Shown: positions 1 to 8,287 of the stretch, piece by piece | Layout of the letters: every line of letters starts with the position of its first letter | Numbering within the stretch: the stretch's first letter is position 1 | NCBI GenBank assembly: GCA_944320355.1 | Contig: CALUHC010000012.1 | Location: 1 to 47,338 of the forward strand | Length of the DNA stretch: 47,338 nt | Direction: 5' to 3' | Origin: an uncultured Prevotella sp. | GTDB lineage: Bacteria > Bacteroidota > Bacteroidia > Bacteroidales > Bacteroidaceae | The notes under the pieces: generated by a model | Told to the model about the DNA's origin: nothing | Database searches by the model: none | Seen by the model: only the letters and a program-made list of their open reading frames with translations | Translations under genes and position numbers: made by a program

Positions 1-52
1 CGTAGCAAAGGTAGTTGGTTGTAGCGGCGCGATGCAAGTAGCTTGCCCACCC

Positions 53-126
53 GCCTCTTTAGCTCAGTTGGCCAGAGCACGTGATTTGTAATCTCGGGGT
101 CGTTGGTTCGAATCCGACAAGAGGCT
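53..126 (+). tRNA. tRNA-Thr (anticodon TGT)
   Basis: The sequence folds as a complete cloverleaf. The acceptor stem pairs GCCTCTT (53-59) with AAGAGGC (119-125) and base 126 is the discriminator. The D arm is GCTC/GAGC, the anticodon loop TTTGTAA carries TGT, and the T arm is GTTGG-TTCGAAT-CCGAC. The anticodon stem has one T-T mismatch. CCA is not encoded. It would decode ACA and, through wobble, other Thr codons. Confidence 0.96.
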
Positions 127-147
127 CTCCTCATAAGCGTTTGTATC

Positions 148-187
148 CGGAGCACATTGGCTTTAGTGTCGGTGCTCCGTTTTTTTT
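148..187 (+). terminator. Rho-independent terminator after tRNA-Thr
   Basis: CGGAGCAC (148-155) pairs perfectly with GTGCTCCG (172-179) across a 16-base loop and is followed at once by eight T residues (180-187). It sits 21 bases after the tRNA, as expected for its transcription terminator. Confidence 0.9.
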
Positions 188-237
188 GTTTGCGCGCGGT
201 CGTGGTGACAGTCGCGCCGTTTGCATATCGCAACAGT

Positions 238-580
238 TGTTAAAGACAACACGAAGAAAGCCTCTGAGATTTGCGTTTTCGCAGGCGAGCCGCCCCTTGG
301 CGGCAAATATCGCGAAAACGGGTGTGCAATTGCAACTCGCTGGGAGACATGGGTGTTGTGTGAACTTTGGGAGGAGTGTGCAATAAACTACACCCGAATA
401 TCTGCCGAAAAACCGCTGAAAACCGTGATTTTGGGCTGAAGACGGGCTGCGAAAACGTGCCGTTTTGCAATGAAAACAGGCCATATCGCACTGCAATACG
501 TGCCGTTTCGGATTGCGAAGCGTGCCATTTCATAAAATCGCCTGCCGTTTTTGGCCAAATATATCGCCACGAAAATGTTT
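238..580 (+). repeat. Dispersed ~330-bp intergenic element, copy 1
   Basis: This stretch resembles 9333-9660, 20034-20345 and, inverted, 35030-35372. Shared blocks in order are: a CCTCTGAGA-type start, CGCGAAAACGGGTGTGCAAT, a TGGGAGACA block, GTGTGCAATAA, an AATATCTGCCGAAAA-like block, and a 3' section (459-556) of roughly 22-bp units beginning GCCGTTTTG, GCCATATCG or GCCGTTTCG. No frame stays open across all four copies, so it is unlikely to encode protein. It could be a structured RNA, a protein-binding array or a non-autonomous mobile element. Confidence 0.75.
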
Positions 581-736
581 CACGTTTCTATTTCGGCGTT
601 TCACGAAGTGTTAAAATTCAGGAGGCAGGAGGCGGGAGACGGGAGTGCAGACGATACTTCTGTAGTCAGGAGTTCTGTAGTTGCAGGAGTTCAGACATTA
701 CCTTATGCCTATGGTTGCAACGTTCCTTCCACTCGT

Positions 737-776
737 TTCTTTACCTTTTTACCCTTTTACCTTTTTACTTTTAAAA
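737..776. repeat. TTTTACC heptamer tract
   Basis: Near-tandem copies of a 7-base TTTTACC/TTTTTAC unit. The same unit occurs at 8288-8324, 8491-8523, 20814-20850 and 43265-43303. All sites are intergenic. Confidence 0.7.
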
Positions 777-788
777 GCTGAATTGTGC

Positions 789-955
789 GACCACGGATTG
801 CGCAGAGAACACGGAACGATGCATGACGGCAAGTCGCTGATGCCACAGAAGCAATGCGGGATATCACGGAAAGGGCAGCTGTCGCTGCCCAGCTAAATCC
901 GAGTAATCACACATACAACAATTCCTTTCCGTGTATATCGGCGCAATCTGTGGTT
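789..955. repeat. Long-range inverted repeat
   Basis: The arm at 789-816 (containing CCACGGATTGCGC) is the reverse complement, with a few mismatches and one gap, of the arm at 927-955 (containing GCGCAATCTGTGG). About 110 bases lie between them. No coding content is seen. It could be a degraded MITE or a large cruciform. Confidence 0.55.
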
Positions 956-1050
956 GTTTTTATGCATGGCCGTTGCGCTTCGTCCGTGCGTTTTTTATTT
1001 TTTTACCTTATAACCTATTGGTCTTTAGCGGTTTTCTCGCATATTTTGCG

Positions 1051-1058
1051 TAACTTTG
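1051..1058 (+). promoter_or_regulatory. Bacteroidota -7 box for the DUF362 gene
   Basis: TAACTTTG matches TAnnTTTG and lies 58 bases before the DUF362 start codon. The expected -33 position carries only GTTTTC, so this is a medium-quality call. Confidence 0.55.
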
Positions 1059-1116
1059 CAAAGGCGGTGTGCGCCGTATTCATTCTCAAGGATAATTATT
1101 AAAGGTGTTTTAGTAT

Positions 1117-2385
1117 ATGTATAGGATAGGCAGAATGTTTGTGCAGACCGTTGCCGTGGCCGCGTTTTCATTGGCCGTGAGTGTACAGTCGGTTGCCCAG
1201 CCGCGCTTGTTCGTGAAGCCAAACGAGCCGATAGGGCGCGGCGTTGGCATCCATCCGGGGCGCGTGGCGTGGATTCACAGTCCCGGGGTGGCCAAGTGGG
1301 ACGGACAGACGGGCCTGTGGGTGGAGGACCGCTGGAACGACCAGAAGAAGGCCGACGCCATGGTGCGCGAGGCCGTGGTGCAGCTCACTGGCGCGAGGAC
1401 GGCGCGCGAGGCGTGGCAGGCTCTGTTCCGCGACTTCAACGTGAAGCACGGCCGCGGCGACCGGGGCTACAAGGAGGGCGAGAAGATAGCCATAAAGCTG
1501 AACATGAACAACGCCCTGACCCACCGCGACACCATAGAGCTGAACTCGTCGCCGTTTGTCACTCTCGCCCTGTTGCGCAGCCTTGTCATCGACGGCGGGG
1601 TGGCCGAGGCCGACATAGTGGTGTGCGAGCCGAGCCGCGCCATCACCGACAGCATCTATGACAAGTGCCACAGGGAGTTCCCCGGCGTGGCGTTCATAGA
1701 CAACATAGGCGGCGACGGCCGCCAGAAGTGCGACTACTACGAGGAGCAAATCAAGTACTCGGCAGACAACGGGCGGCTGGCCCGGGGACTGGCCAAGTGC
1801 ATAGTGGACGCCGACTACCTGATAAACAGCGCGCTGCTGAAGACGCACAAGGGGCCGGGCGTGACGCTGACGGCCAAGAACTGGTATGGGGCGACGGACA
1901 TAAACCTGCAGTGGCGCAAGAACGCGCACAACAACTTCAGCCCCGACAAGAAGCACGGCACGCCGGGCTACAAGACGTTTGTTGACTTCATAGGCCACAA
2001 GGACCTGGGACAGAAGTGCCTGCTCTACCTGATAGACGGCACGTATGGCTCGCGCGACGTGAACGGAAAGCCCAACCCGAAGTGGCAGAAGGAACCATTC
2101 AACGGCGACTGGTGCTGCTCGCTCATCGCCTCGCAAGACCCGCTGGCCTGCGATGCCGTGGGCATGGATATGCTCATCGGCGAGTGGCCGGAGTTCGGCA
2201 GCTTCAACTACTGCGACGAATACCTGCGCGAGGCGGCCACCATCCCGTCGCCGGTGAGCGGCACACGCTATGACCCAGAGCAGGACGGCAAGCCGCTCGA
2301 CGGCCCGCTCGGCCTGATGGAGCACTGGAACAACGCCCGGGAACGCAAGTACACGGAGCTTGATCTCGTGTACAAGAAACTGTGA
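1117..2385 (+). CDS. Secreted DUF362 domain protein
   Basis: A 422-residue protein with a short N-terminal signal peptide (hydrophobic VAVAAFSLAVSVQSVAQ, cleavage after roughly residue 28). The rest fits the DUF362 family. It has a KLNMNN segment near residue 127, a conserved Lys-His pair in LLKTHKGPGVTLTAKN (about residues 240-255), and the SQDPLACDAVGMDML motif near residue 340 that is typical of the family. DUF362 proteins have no firmly established reaction; some members are linked to iron-sulphur proteins, but no Cys-rich ferredoxin motif is visible here. A downstream ATG at 1138 would also leave a usable signal peptide. It appears to have its own promoter, and the next gene follows after 53 bases. 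Confidence 0.85.
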   Translation: MYRIGRMFVQTVAVAAFSLAVSVQSVAQPRLFVKPNEPIGRGVGIHPGRVAWIHSPGVAKWDGQTGLWVEDRWNDQKKADAMVREAVVQLTGARTAREAWQALFRDFNVKHGRGDRGYKEGEKIAIKLNMNNALTHRDTIELNSSPFVTLALLRSLVIDGGVAEADIVVCEPSRAITDSIYDKCHREFPGVAFIDNIGGDGRQKCDYYEEQIKYSADNGRLARGLAKCIVDADYLINSALLKTHKGPGVTLTAKNWYGATDINLQWRKNAHNNFSPDKKHGTPGYKTFVDFIGHKDLGQKCLLYLIDGTYGSRDVNGKPNPKWQKEPFNGDWCCSLIASQDPLACDAVGMDMLIGEWPEFGSFNYCDEYLREAATIPSPVSGTRYDPEQDGKPLDGPLGLMEHWNNARERKYTELDLVYKKL

Positions 2386-2438
2386 CGGACGGTCCCTGTG
2401 GAGCTTTCCGTTGCGTTAATCAAAGCAAGTGTCGTTTT

Positions 2439-3470
2439 ATGAAGAAGTATCTTGACCCGAAGGCCGACCTCACTTTCAAGAAAGTGTTCGGCGAGCACAA
2501 AGACATAACAATCAGTTTCCTCAACGCCATGCTTCCGCTCGATGCCGGCGACGAGGTGACCGAGGTGGAATATATGCAGCCCGAGCTGGTGCCCGACATC
2601 CCGATGCACAAGGACAGCATCGTTGACGTGCGCTGTAAGGACAGCCGCGGGCGGCAGTTCATCGTGGAGATGCAGATGGTATGGACGCGCAGCTTCGAGC
2701 AGCGTGTGCTCTTCAACGCCTCCAAGGCATACGTGCGCCAGCTCGACCGCAGCCACAATTACGAGCTGCTGCAGCCGGTGTATGCGCTCAGCCTTGTCAA
2801 CGATGTGTTCATGCCCGATGTCGAGGACTACTATCATCCATACCACATTGTGCATGACGCCCATTCGGACAAGGTGATAGACGGCCTGCAGCTGGTGTTC
2901 GTGGAACTGCCGAAGTTCAGGCCGCATACCATCACGGAGAAGAAAATGCAGGTGCTTTGGCTGCGCTATCTCACCGAGATAGACGAGAACACCGAGCACA
3001 TTCCGCAGGAATTGCTCGACAACGCCGAGGTGCGCAAGGCCATTGAGACCGTGGAGGAGTCGGCCTATACGCGCAACCAGTTGCTCAGCTACGACAAGTT
3101 CTGGGACATAATCCGCACAGAGAAGACCCTTGTGTCGGGCAAGTTTGCCGAAGGATTGGAGAAAGGCATGGCCGAAGGCCTGGCCCGCGGGATGGAAGAA
3201 GGCATGAGGCAAGGCATGAAACAAGGTATCGAGCAGGGCATGAAGCAGGGCATAAAGCAGGGCATAAAGCAAGGCATTGAGCAGGGGATTGAACAAGGTA
3301 TTGAACAAGGCTTGGTTCGTGGAAAGGAGGCTGGACTGGCCGAGGGGCGTGCCGTCGGTGGGCTTGAAAAGGCTCTTTCCGTTGCGGGAAAGCTGCGGGG
3401 CATGGGCATGGATGATGCCCAGATCATGGCCATTACAGGCTTGTCGCCTGCCGATATGGAGGCGTTGTGA
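2439..3470 (+). CDS. Rpn-family PD-(D/E)XK nuclease (recombination-promoting nuclease / putative transposase)
   Basis: A 343-residue protein. The N-terminus YLDPKADLTFKKVFGEHKD is the hallmark of the Rpn/PDDEXK_2 family. The nuclease core shows D63 (IVDVRCKD) followed by E77 and Q79 (FIVEMQM), matching D-(E/Q)-x-(K/Q). Family members are DNA endonucleases related to transposase-like proteins, and E. coli Rpn proteins have been linked to recombination and phage defence. The C-terminal ~75 residues are a four-residue periodic repeat (GMKQ, GIEQ) predicted to form a charged helix. The ATG at 2439 is chosen because family homology begins there; the open frame extends further upstream without support. 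The stop lies 27 bases before yaaA, so co-transcription is likely. Confidence 0.88.
   Translation: MKKYLDPKADLTFKKVFGEHKDITISFLNAMLPLDAGDEVTEVEYMQPELVPDIPMHKDSIVDVRCKDSRGRQFIVEMQMVWTRSFEQRVLFNASKAYVRQLDRSHNYELLQPVYALSLVNDVFMPDVEDYYHPYHIVHDAHSDKVIDGLQLVFVELPKFRPHTITEKKMQVLWLRYLTEIDENTEHIPQELLDNAEVRKAIETVEESAYTRNQLLSYDKFWDIIRTEKTLVSGKFAEGLEKGMAEGLARGMEEGMRQGMKQGIEQGMKQGIKQGIKQGIEQGIEQGIEQGLVRGKEAGLAEGRAVGGLEKALSVAGKLRGMGMDDAQIMAITGLSPADMEAL
3192..3311 (+). repeat. In-frame 12-bp tandem repeat inside the Rpn-like gene
   Basis: Ten consecutive 12-base units of the form AT(G/A/T/C)-(A/G)A(G/A)-CA(A/G)-GG(C/T/G), starting at codon 252. Units encode Met/Ile-Lys/Glu-Gln-Gly. Because the unit is a multiple of three, copy-number change alters helix length without a frameshift. 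Confidence 0.9.
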
Positions 3471-3497
3471 TATGTTTTGTATGTTATTAGCCAAGCC

Positions 3498-4253
3498 ATG
3501 CAGATATTGATAGGTTGCGCCAAGGACATGGACGGCGGCTGTCCTTGCGTGCCGGAGGTGCGGACCGAGCCGATGTTTGCCGCCCGGGCGGCGGCGAACG
3601 CCATGCAGATGCTGCGCTATTCAGACGAAGAAATAAGCGAGATGCTGGGGTGTGGCATGGAGATAGCGCGTGAAAGTCGACGTCGTTATATGCGTTTCCA
3701 TGATGAGGGAGACGGGCTTCAGGCTGTGTTAGCCTATACAGGCATTGTGTTCAAGTATCTCGATGCAGGCAGCTTGACTGCCGATGAGTTGGATTTTGCG
3801 CAGCAGCACTTGTGGATAACGTCGTTTCTCTACGGCCTGTTGAGGCCTATGGACATGATAAAGCCTTACCGGCTGGAGGGTGACGTGGTGTTGCCGGGCA
3901 ACGGCGTGAGTATGTTTGATTATTGGAAACCGCTGCTTACGGACGTGCTCATAGACTCGGTGAATGCCGATGGTGGCGTGCTGCTCGACCTCGCGAGCAA
4001 GGAAATGCGTCGCCTTTTCGACTGGCGTAGGGTGGAACGCAGCGTCCGTGTGGTCACGCCGCAGTTTATGGTGAGGCGCGACGGGCGGCTGAAGACGGTC
4101 GTGGTATATGCCAAGATGTGTCGCGGAGCCATGGTTCGTCACGTCATAACGCGGCGCATCGGCGACCCGTCAGCGCTTGGCGCTTTTGCTTTTGAGGGCT
4201 TTGAGTTCGCAGGTAATGACACAAAAGGGGGCAATCCCGTTTTCGTCATGTAG
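3498..4253 (+). CDS. yaaA: YaaA family protein (peroxide stress / UPF0246)
   Basis: A 251-residue protein matching the YaaA (DUF328) family over its full length. It begins MQILIGCAK, like the usual start of the family, and has the KPYRLEGD segment (about residue 115), DYWKPLL, LLDLASKEM (about residue 155) and a C-terminal VVVYAKMCRGAMVRHVI segment. E. coli YaaA lowers intracellular free iron damage during peroxide stress and binds DNA. The ATG at 3498 is preferred over an upstream TTG at 3477 because the family motif starts there. It lies just after the Rpn-like gene and converges on mutS2. Confidence 0.9.
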   Translation: MQILIGCAKDMDGGCPCVPEVRTEPMFAARAAANAMQMLRYSDEEISEMLGCGMEIARESRRRYMRFHDEGDGLQAVLAYTGIVFKYLDAGSLTADELDFAQQHLWITSFLYGLLRPMDMIKPYRLEGDVVLPGNGVSMFDYWKPLLTDVLIDSVNADGGVLLDLASKEMRRLFDWRRVERSVRVVTPQFMVRRDGRLKTVVVYAKMCRGAMVRHVITRRIGDPSALGAFAFEGFEFAGNDTKGGNPVFVM

Positions 4254-4302
4254 CGAAAAGGCGATTGTCCCGGCATTCTTCATCGTGTTTTCAAGTCCAT
4301 GC

Positions 4303-6852
4303 TCATTCGAGGTCTACCACAGTGATGCCCGCCCCTCCGAACTGTACGTGCTCGTCTCGATAGGAAACGACGTTGGGGACCGTGGCGAGATACTGCCGTA
4401 TGAGTTGTCGCAGTGCCCCCGTCCCTGTGCCGTGGAGTATGCGCACGCGTCCCATGCCAACGAGAATGGCGTCGTCTATGAAGTACGTGACGGCGTTGAG
4501 AGCCTCGTCTCCGCGCATACCGCGCACGTCGATGTCCTGCTTGAAGTTCAGCTTGCGCTGGTCTATGGCCTGCCGTGTCTCGCGGCTCATTCCGAGTATG
4601 GGTGTCGCGGCCTCTGCCTTTTGGGGCATCTCGGCGCGCTCCAGGCGGTCGGCGCGCATCTTTGTTCGCATATCGCCGAAGATGACGGTGGCCATCTTGC
4701 CGTCGGTTGACTCTATGCGGCCTACAGACGAGAGTCCTTTGATTCTCACAGTGTCGCCCGTCTGCAGCGGTCGCTGCTGCCGTGCGGCGGCTTCGCGTTT
4801 TGCGTTTTGTGCAGCGGCGGAGTCCGCTTGTGCTTTTTGCCGCTCGGCTTCCTTGTCCTTTTTCCGCTTCTCGCGCCGCTCCTTGCGGTCCTGTATCTGC
4901 TTCATCTTCTTGGCTATCAGCTCGTCGTTGGCCTTGGTGTCTATCTCGCTCACCTCGTCCTTGAAGGCCTTCAGCTCCTCGCGCACGCGCTTTGTCTCCT
5001 CCTTCTCGGCCTGGCTCTCGCGTATTTCGCGTATGGTGTTCTCTATGCGGCGGTTGCTTTCGCGCAGCAGTTCCTCCGCCTGCTCCTTCGCCCGGCGCAG
5101 TATGTCCTTGCGGCTCTGCTCCAGTTCGCTGATGTCGGCTTCGTACTTGGCTATGCGTTGCTCCAATGTCTTCTCGTGCTGGTGTATGGTCTGGCGTTTG
5201 TTTTCCCAGTAACGCTTGTCGCGGACGATGTCTTGCAGGTACTTGTCACTCTGTATGTAGTCTGAGCCGACTATCTCGGAGGCATCGCGTATGACCTCGT
5301 CGGGGATGCCGGTCTTGCGGGCTATCTCGATGGCAAACGAACTTCCGGGCCGCCCTATGGCCAGCTGGAAGAGCGGGCGCATCTCGTTCCGGTCGTAGAG
5401 CATGGCCCCGTTGGCCACCCCTTTGTGCTCGTCGGCAAAGTGCTTCAGGTTCTGATAGTGTGTGGTTATCACGCCGAAGGCTTCTTTCCGGCAGAATTGC
5501 TTGAGCACGGCCTCGGCTATCGCGCCTCCGATTTGCGGCTCGGTGCCGCTGCCGAACTCGTCGATGAGCAGCAGTGTGCGGCCGTCGGCCTGGCGCATCA
5601 TGGCCTTCATGTTGGCCAGGTGGCTTGAGTAGGTGCTCAGGTCGTTCTCTATGCTTTGCTCGTCACCGATGTCTATCATTATGTTGCTGAACACTCCGGT
5701 TGCCGAACGGTCGCCCACGGGGATGGACAATCCGCATTGCAACATATACTGCAGCAGCCCTACGGTCTTAAGACAAACCGACTTGCCGCCGGCGTTTGGT
5801 CCGGATATGACGAGGATACGCTTCTCGCCGGTCAGCGTTATGTCGAGCGGCACCACGCGCTTGCCCTGCTTTTGCAGCGAGAGTTGCAGCAGCGGGTGGG
5901 CGGCCTTTATCCAGTCTATGTGCGGTTGTGCGCCCACCTTGGGCTCTATGGCTCCGGTCAGCTCGGCCAGTTCGGCCTTGGCGCGGACCAGGTCTATGCG
6001 TCCGAGGAAGTGGTATGAGTCGAGTATCTCGCGGACGTGCGGCCTCACGAGCTTGGCGAAGTCCGTGAGTATGCGTATTATCTCGCGTCTCTCGTCGGCT
6101 TCCAGCTCTCGTATGCGGTTGTTTGCCTCCACTACTTCGGCCGGTTCGATATAGACAGTCTTGCCCGATGCCGACTCATCGTGCACTATGCCGCGTATCT
6201 TGCGTTTCAGTCCGGGGGCTACGGGGATGACCAGGCGGCCGTCGCGCAGCGTGGGCGACACGTCCTTGTCAACGAGTCCGTCGCTCTGTGCCGAGCGCAA
6301 TATATTATATAATGTACGCGAGATGCTTCCCTCGGTCCTCGACAGTTCGGCGCGGATGCGTTGAAGCTCTGGCGACGCACTGTCCTTTATCCTGCCATAC
6401 TTGTCGAGGATGTCGTCGATGCGCCGCACCAGTTGCGGAAACGTGGCCACACCGTCGGCCATGCGGTGCAGCGCGGGGTATGCATAGCTTGTCTCTTCGC
6501 CGTCGGCCGAAGTCTCGCCCTTGTCGAGGAAGTTCACTATGCCGCATATTGTTTCGAGCGAGCGGCGCAGGTCGAACAGCTCATCCTCCTCCATGTGGGT
6601 ACCCTCAAGGCGCAGGCGCGCCACAGACTCCCTCACGTCGAAGAAGTATTGCAGGGGAAACGACTCTGCCGCAGCCACTATGCGGCGGAATTCCCTCACC
6701 TGTTCGAGCCACTCGTTCACGGTGGCCGCGTTGTCGCTCATGGCCATGCCGTCGGCCAGCTCCTTGCCAATCGCGCAGAGGCACCGTTGTTTCAGCAGTG
6801 CCCTTATCTCGTCGAAGCCAATCTTCGTCTCAAAGTTCTTGGGGTAAATCAT
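4303..6852 (-). CDS. mutS2: MutS2 (endonuclease MutS2, Smr domain)
   Basis: An 849-residue protein, normal for MutS2. An N-terminal MutS-like core and lever/clamp lead to the ABC-type ATPase: Walker A GPNAGGKS (about residue 345), the IGDEQSIENDLSTYSSH signature and Walker B LLLIDEFGSGTEP. A long Lys/Glu-rich coiled coil follows (about 510-660). The C-terminal Smr domain carries IDVRGMRGDEAL and the HGTGTGALR motif. In other bacteria MutS2 suppresses recombination or splits collided ribosomes; mismatch-recognition residues of MutS1 are absent. The ATG at 6852 matches the family start (IYPKNFETKIGFDEIR) and lies four bases from a strong promoter box, which rules out upstream starts. Confidence 0.95.
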   Translation of the reverse strand: MIYPKNFETKIGFDEIRALLKQRCLCAIGKELADGMAMSDNAATVNEWLEQVREFRRIVAAAESFPLQYFFDVRESVARLRLEGTHMEEDELFDLRRSLETICGIVNFLDKGETSADGEETSYAYPALHRMADGVATFPQLVRRIDDILDKYGRIKDSASPELQRIRAELSRTEGSISRTLYNILRSAQSDGLVDKDVSPTLRDGRLVIPVAPGLKRKIRGIVHDESASGKTVYIEPAEVVEANNRIRELEADERREIIRILTDFAKLVRPHVREILDSYHFLGRIDLVRAKAELAELTGAIEPKVGAQPHIDWIKAAHPLLQLSLQKQGKRVVPLDITLTGEKRILVISGPNAGGKSVCLKTVGLLQYMLQCGLSIPVGDRSATGVFSNIMIDIGDEQSIENDLSTYSSHLANMKAMMRQADGRTLLLIDEFGSGTEPQIGGAIAEAVLKQFCRKEAFGVITTHYQNLKHFADEHKGVANGAMLYDRNEMRPLFQLAIGRPGSSFAIEIARKTGIPDEVIRDASEIVGSDYIQSDKYLQDIVRDKRYWENKRQTIHQHEKTLEQRIAKYEADISELEQSRKDILRRAKEQAEELLRESNRRIENTIREIRESQAEKEETKRVREELKAFKDEVSEIDTKANDELIAKKMKQIQDRKERREKRKKDKEAERQKAQADSAAAQNAKREAAARQQRPLQTGDTVRIKGLSSVGRIESTDGKMATVIFGDMRTKMRADRLERAEMPQKAEAATPILGMSRETRQAIDQRKLNFKQDIDVRGMRGDEALNAVTYFIDDAILVGMGRVRILHGTGTGALRQLIRQYLATVPNVVSYRDEHVQFGGAGITVVDLE

Positions 6853-6856
6853 GGTG

Positions 6857-6887
6857 CAAAGGTAGTGCAAACGGCAGACAATACAAA
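6857..6887 (-). promoter_or_regulatory. Promoter of mutS2, possibly leaderless
   Basis: On the minus strand a TTTG -33 box (6884-6887) and a TACCTTTG -7 box (6857-6864) are separated by exactly 19 bases, a perfect fit to the Bacteroidota consensus. Only four bases lie between the -7 box and the ATG, so transcription should start at or next to the start codon. Confidence 0.8.
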
Positions 6888-7038
6888 ACAAACAGCTTGG
6901 TTTTTCGCGTCCCTCTGCTACATTTGCAGAGCGCTTGCCAGCCTTGCCGCAAGCCTTTGGCGTGCGGGGCGATCCATGCCGGAAGGCGTTTGAGAATGCT
7001 GGTGGCTGTGGATCTCCATACCCGTTTTTGCCTATACG

Positions 7039-7278
7039 CCTGAGATTGCCGCAGTGATGTTGCGTCGGCAGCAGGTTGAGGCGATAATCTCAGCCAGCGA
7101 GAAGATAGTGGAGGGTGCAGTGTCAATGGTGGAGATGGCTCTCGATAAGCTGGCTGACGAGCTGGTTGTGCAACTTGATGACGACAAAAAGGCCACCATG
7201 GTGTGCAACCTCATGGTGGCGCTTTGCGCCGGCAAGCCGGCACAACCAGTCATGAACGCCGGCTCGCAGAACCGTTAG
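7039..7278 (+). pseudogene. C-terminal remnant of a larger protein, possibly SPFH/Band-7-like
   Basis: The open frame reads PEIAAVMLRRQQVEAI (from 7039) and ends DDDKKATMVCNLMVALC, then a QPVMNAG-type end. From memory, this resembles the extreme C-terminus of ~300-residue SPFH/Band-7-type proteins of Bacteroidales, which end in EERKAAMVSNLLVVLC and QPVVNTGTLY. The frame is closed by a stop at 6991-6993, and no N-terminal domain is found upstream before mutS2. I read it as an N-terminally deleted fragment. A functional 73-residue protein starting at GTG 7054 or ATG 7057 remains possible. No promoter was seen. Confidence 0.5.
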
Positions 7279-7352
7279 GCGACCGCTGAAGGCAGAAAAT
7301 AGTGTTGAAATGATATTGCTGCGGAAATTAATCATACGCAATACCGCGAGGC

Positions 7353-8285
7353 TCAGAATGCTTCGCGGTATTTGTTTTCGTCCTTGTCCTCAAGCATGCT
7401 GAGGTATGAGTTGTAGCGGCTTTGGGCTATGTAATGGTCTTCGACGGCCTTCAGCACGGCGCATCCCGGCTCGTGCGTGTGGGTGCAGTTGCTGAAGCGG
7501 CAGTCCTTTGAGAAGCGGAATATCTCCTTGAAATAGCCCGACAGCTCGCCCGGCTCGATGTCGAACGTGCCGAAGCCCTTTATGCCCGGCGTGTCGATGA
7601 GGTATCCGCCGGAGGGCAGTTCGAGCATCTCGCTGAACGTGGTGGTGTGCGTGCCCTGGTTGTGCGCGTCGCTTATCTCGGCCGTGCGCAGGTTGGCGCC
7701 GGGCAGTATGCGGTTGATGAGCGTCGACTTGCCCACGCCGCTGTTGCCGCTGAGCACCGACACGCGCCCGGCGAGCATCCCGACAAGCTCTGCCACGCCC
7801 TCGCCCGTCTCGGCTGATATGGCGCGGCACTCGTAGCCCACGGTCTCGTAGAGGCTTATCATCATGTCCTGGTAGCGGCGCTCGTCGGCGGTGAGCAGGT
7901 CGGTCTTGTTGAACACCAGCACCACCGGCACGCGATAGGCCTCGGCCGAGGCCAGGAATCGGTCTATGAACGTGGTCGATGTCTGCGGATAGTTGACCGT
8001 GACAACGAGCAGGGCCATGTCAACGTTGGCCGCTATGATGTGGCTCTGCTTCGACAGGTTGGGCGACTTGCGTATGATGTAGTTGCGGCGGTCCTCTATG
8101 GCGGTGATGAAGGCAGTGCCCTCGGCGTTCTCCGCTATCTGCACGCGGTCGCCCACGGCCACCGGGTTGGTGCTGCGGATGCCCTTCAGGCGGAAGTTCC
8201 CCTTTATCTTGCTGTTCACCATGCGCCCGTCGTCGGTCTTGACGGTGTACCAGCTGCCGGTGTTCTTTACTACGAGACCAAACAT
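7353..8285 (-). CDS. rsgA: Ribosome small-subunit-dependent GTPase A (RsgA)
   Basis: A 310-residue circularly permuted GTPase that acts in late 30S subunit maturation. An N-terminal OB fold (1-65) is followed by G4 NKTD (126-129), G1 GNSGVGKST (180-188) and G3 DTPG (231-234). The C-terminal zinc-binding region has C262, C267, the TH/TH pair (268-271) and C275. Length and order are normal. It follows frr on the same strand after 242 bases of repeat-filled spacer, and is probably transcribed with it. Confidence 0.95.
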   Translation of the reverse strand: MFGLVVKNTGSWYTVKTDDGRMVNSKIKGNFRLKGIRSTNPVAVGDRVQIAENAEGTAFITAIEDRRNYIIRKSPNLSKQSHIIAANVDMALLVVTVNYPQTSTTFIDRFLASAEAYRVPVVLVFNKTDLLTADERRYQDMMISLYETVGYECRAISAETGEGVAELVGMLAGRVSVLSGNSGVGKSTLINRILPGANLRTAEISDAHNQGTHTTTFSEMLELPSGGYLIDTPGIKGFGTFDIEPGELSGYFKEIFRFSKDCRFSNCTHTHEPGCAVLKAVEDHYIAQSRYNSYLSMLEDKDENKYREAF

Positions 8286-8287
8286 CT

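Larger units (their letters stand above)
188..1050. other. Gene-free, repeat-rich intergenic stretch
   Basis: No reading frame here looks like a protein gene; the open frames are short, overlap on both strands and lie in repeated DNA. The stretch holds one copy of the ~330-bp dispersed element (238-580), a polypyrimidine repeat (737-776) and a long-range inverted repeat (789-816 with 927-955). The remainder shows nothing recognisable. Confidence 0.75.

Noticed and set aside
367-774. 135-codon frame downstream of tRNA-Thr
   Set aside because: It lies within repeat copy 1 and a polypyrimidine tract; the other element copies break it.
1168-2325. Long open frame antisense to the DUF362 gene
   Set aside because: GC-rich third positions keep the opposite strand open; the translation is low-complexity (Val/Ala/His/Arg-rich) with no domain, while the plus strand has clear family motifs.
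3192-3311. Possible CRISPR or VNTR outside a gene
   Set aside because: The 12-bp repeat is in frame inside a supported coding region and has no spacers.
2268-3494. 408-codon frame antisense to the Rpn-like gene
   Set aside because: It mirrors the 12-bp repeat and overlaps two well-supported genes; composition is not protein-like.
4254-4302. Terminator between convergent yaaA and mutS2
   Set aside because: No stem of useful length was found in the 49-base gap.
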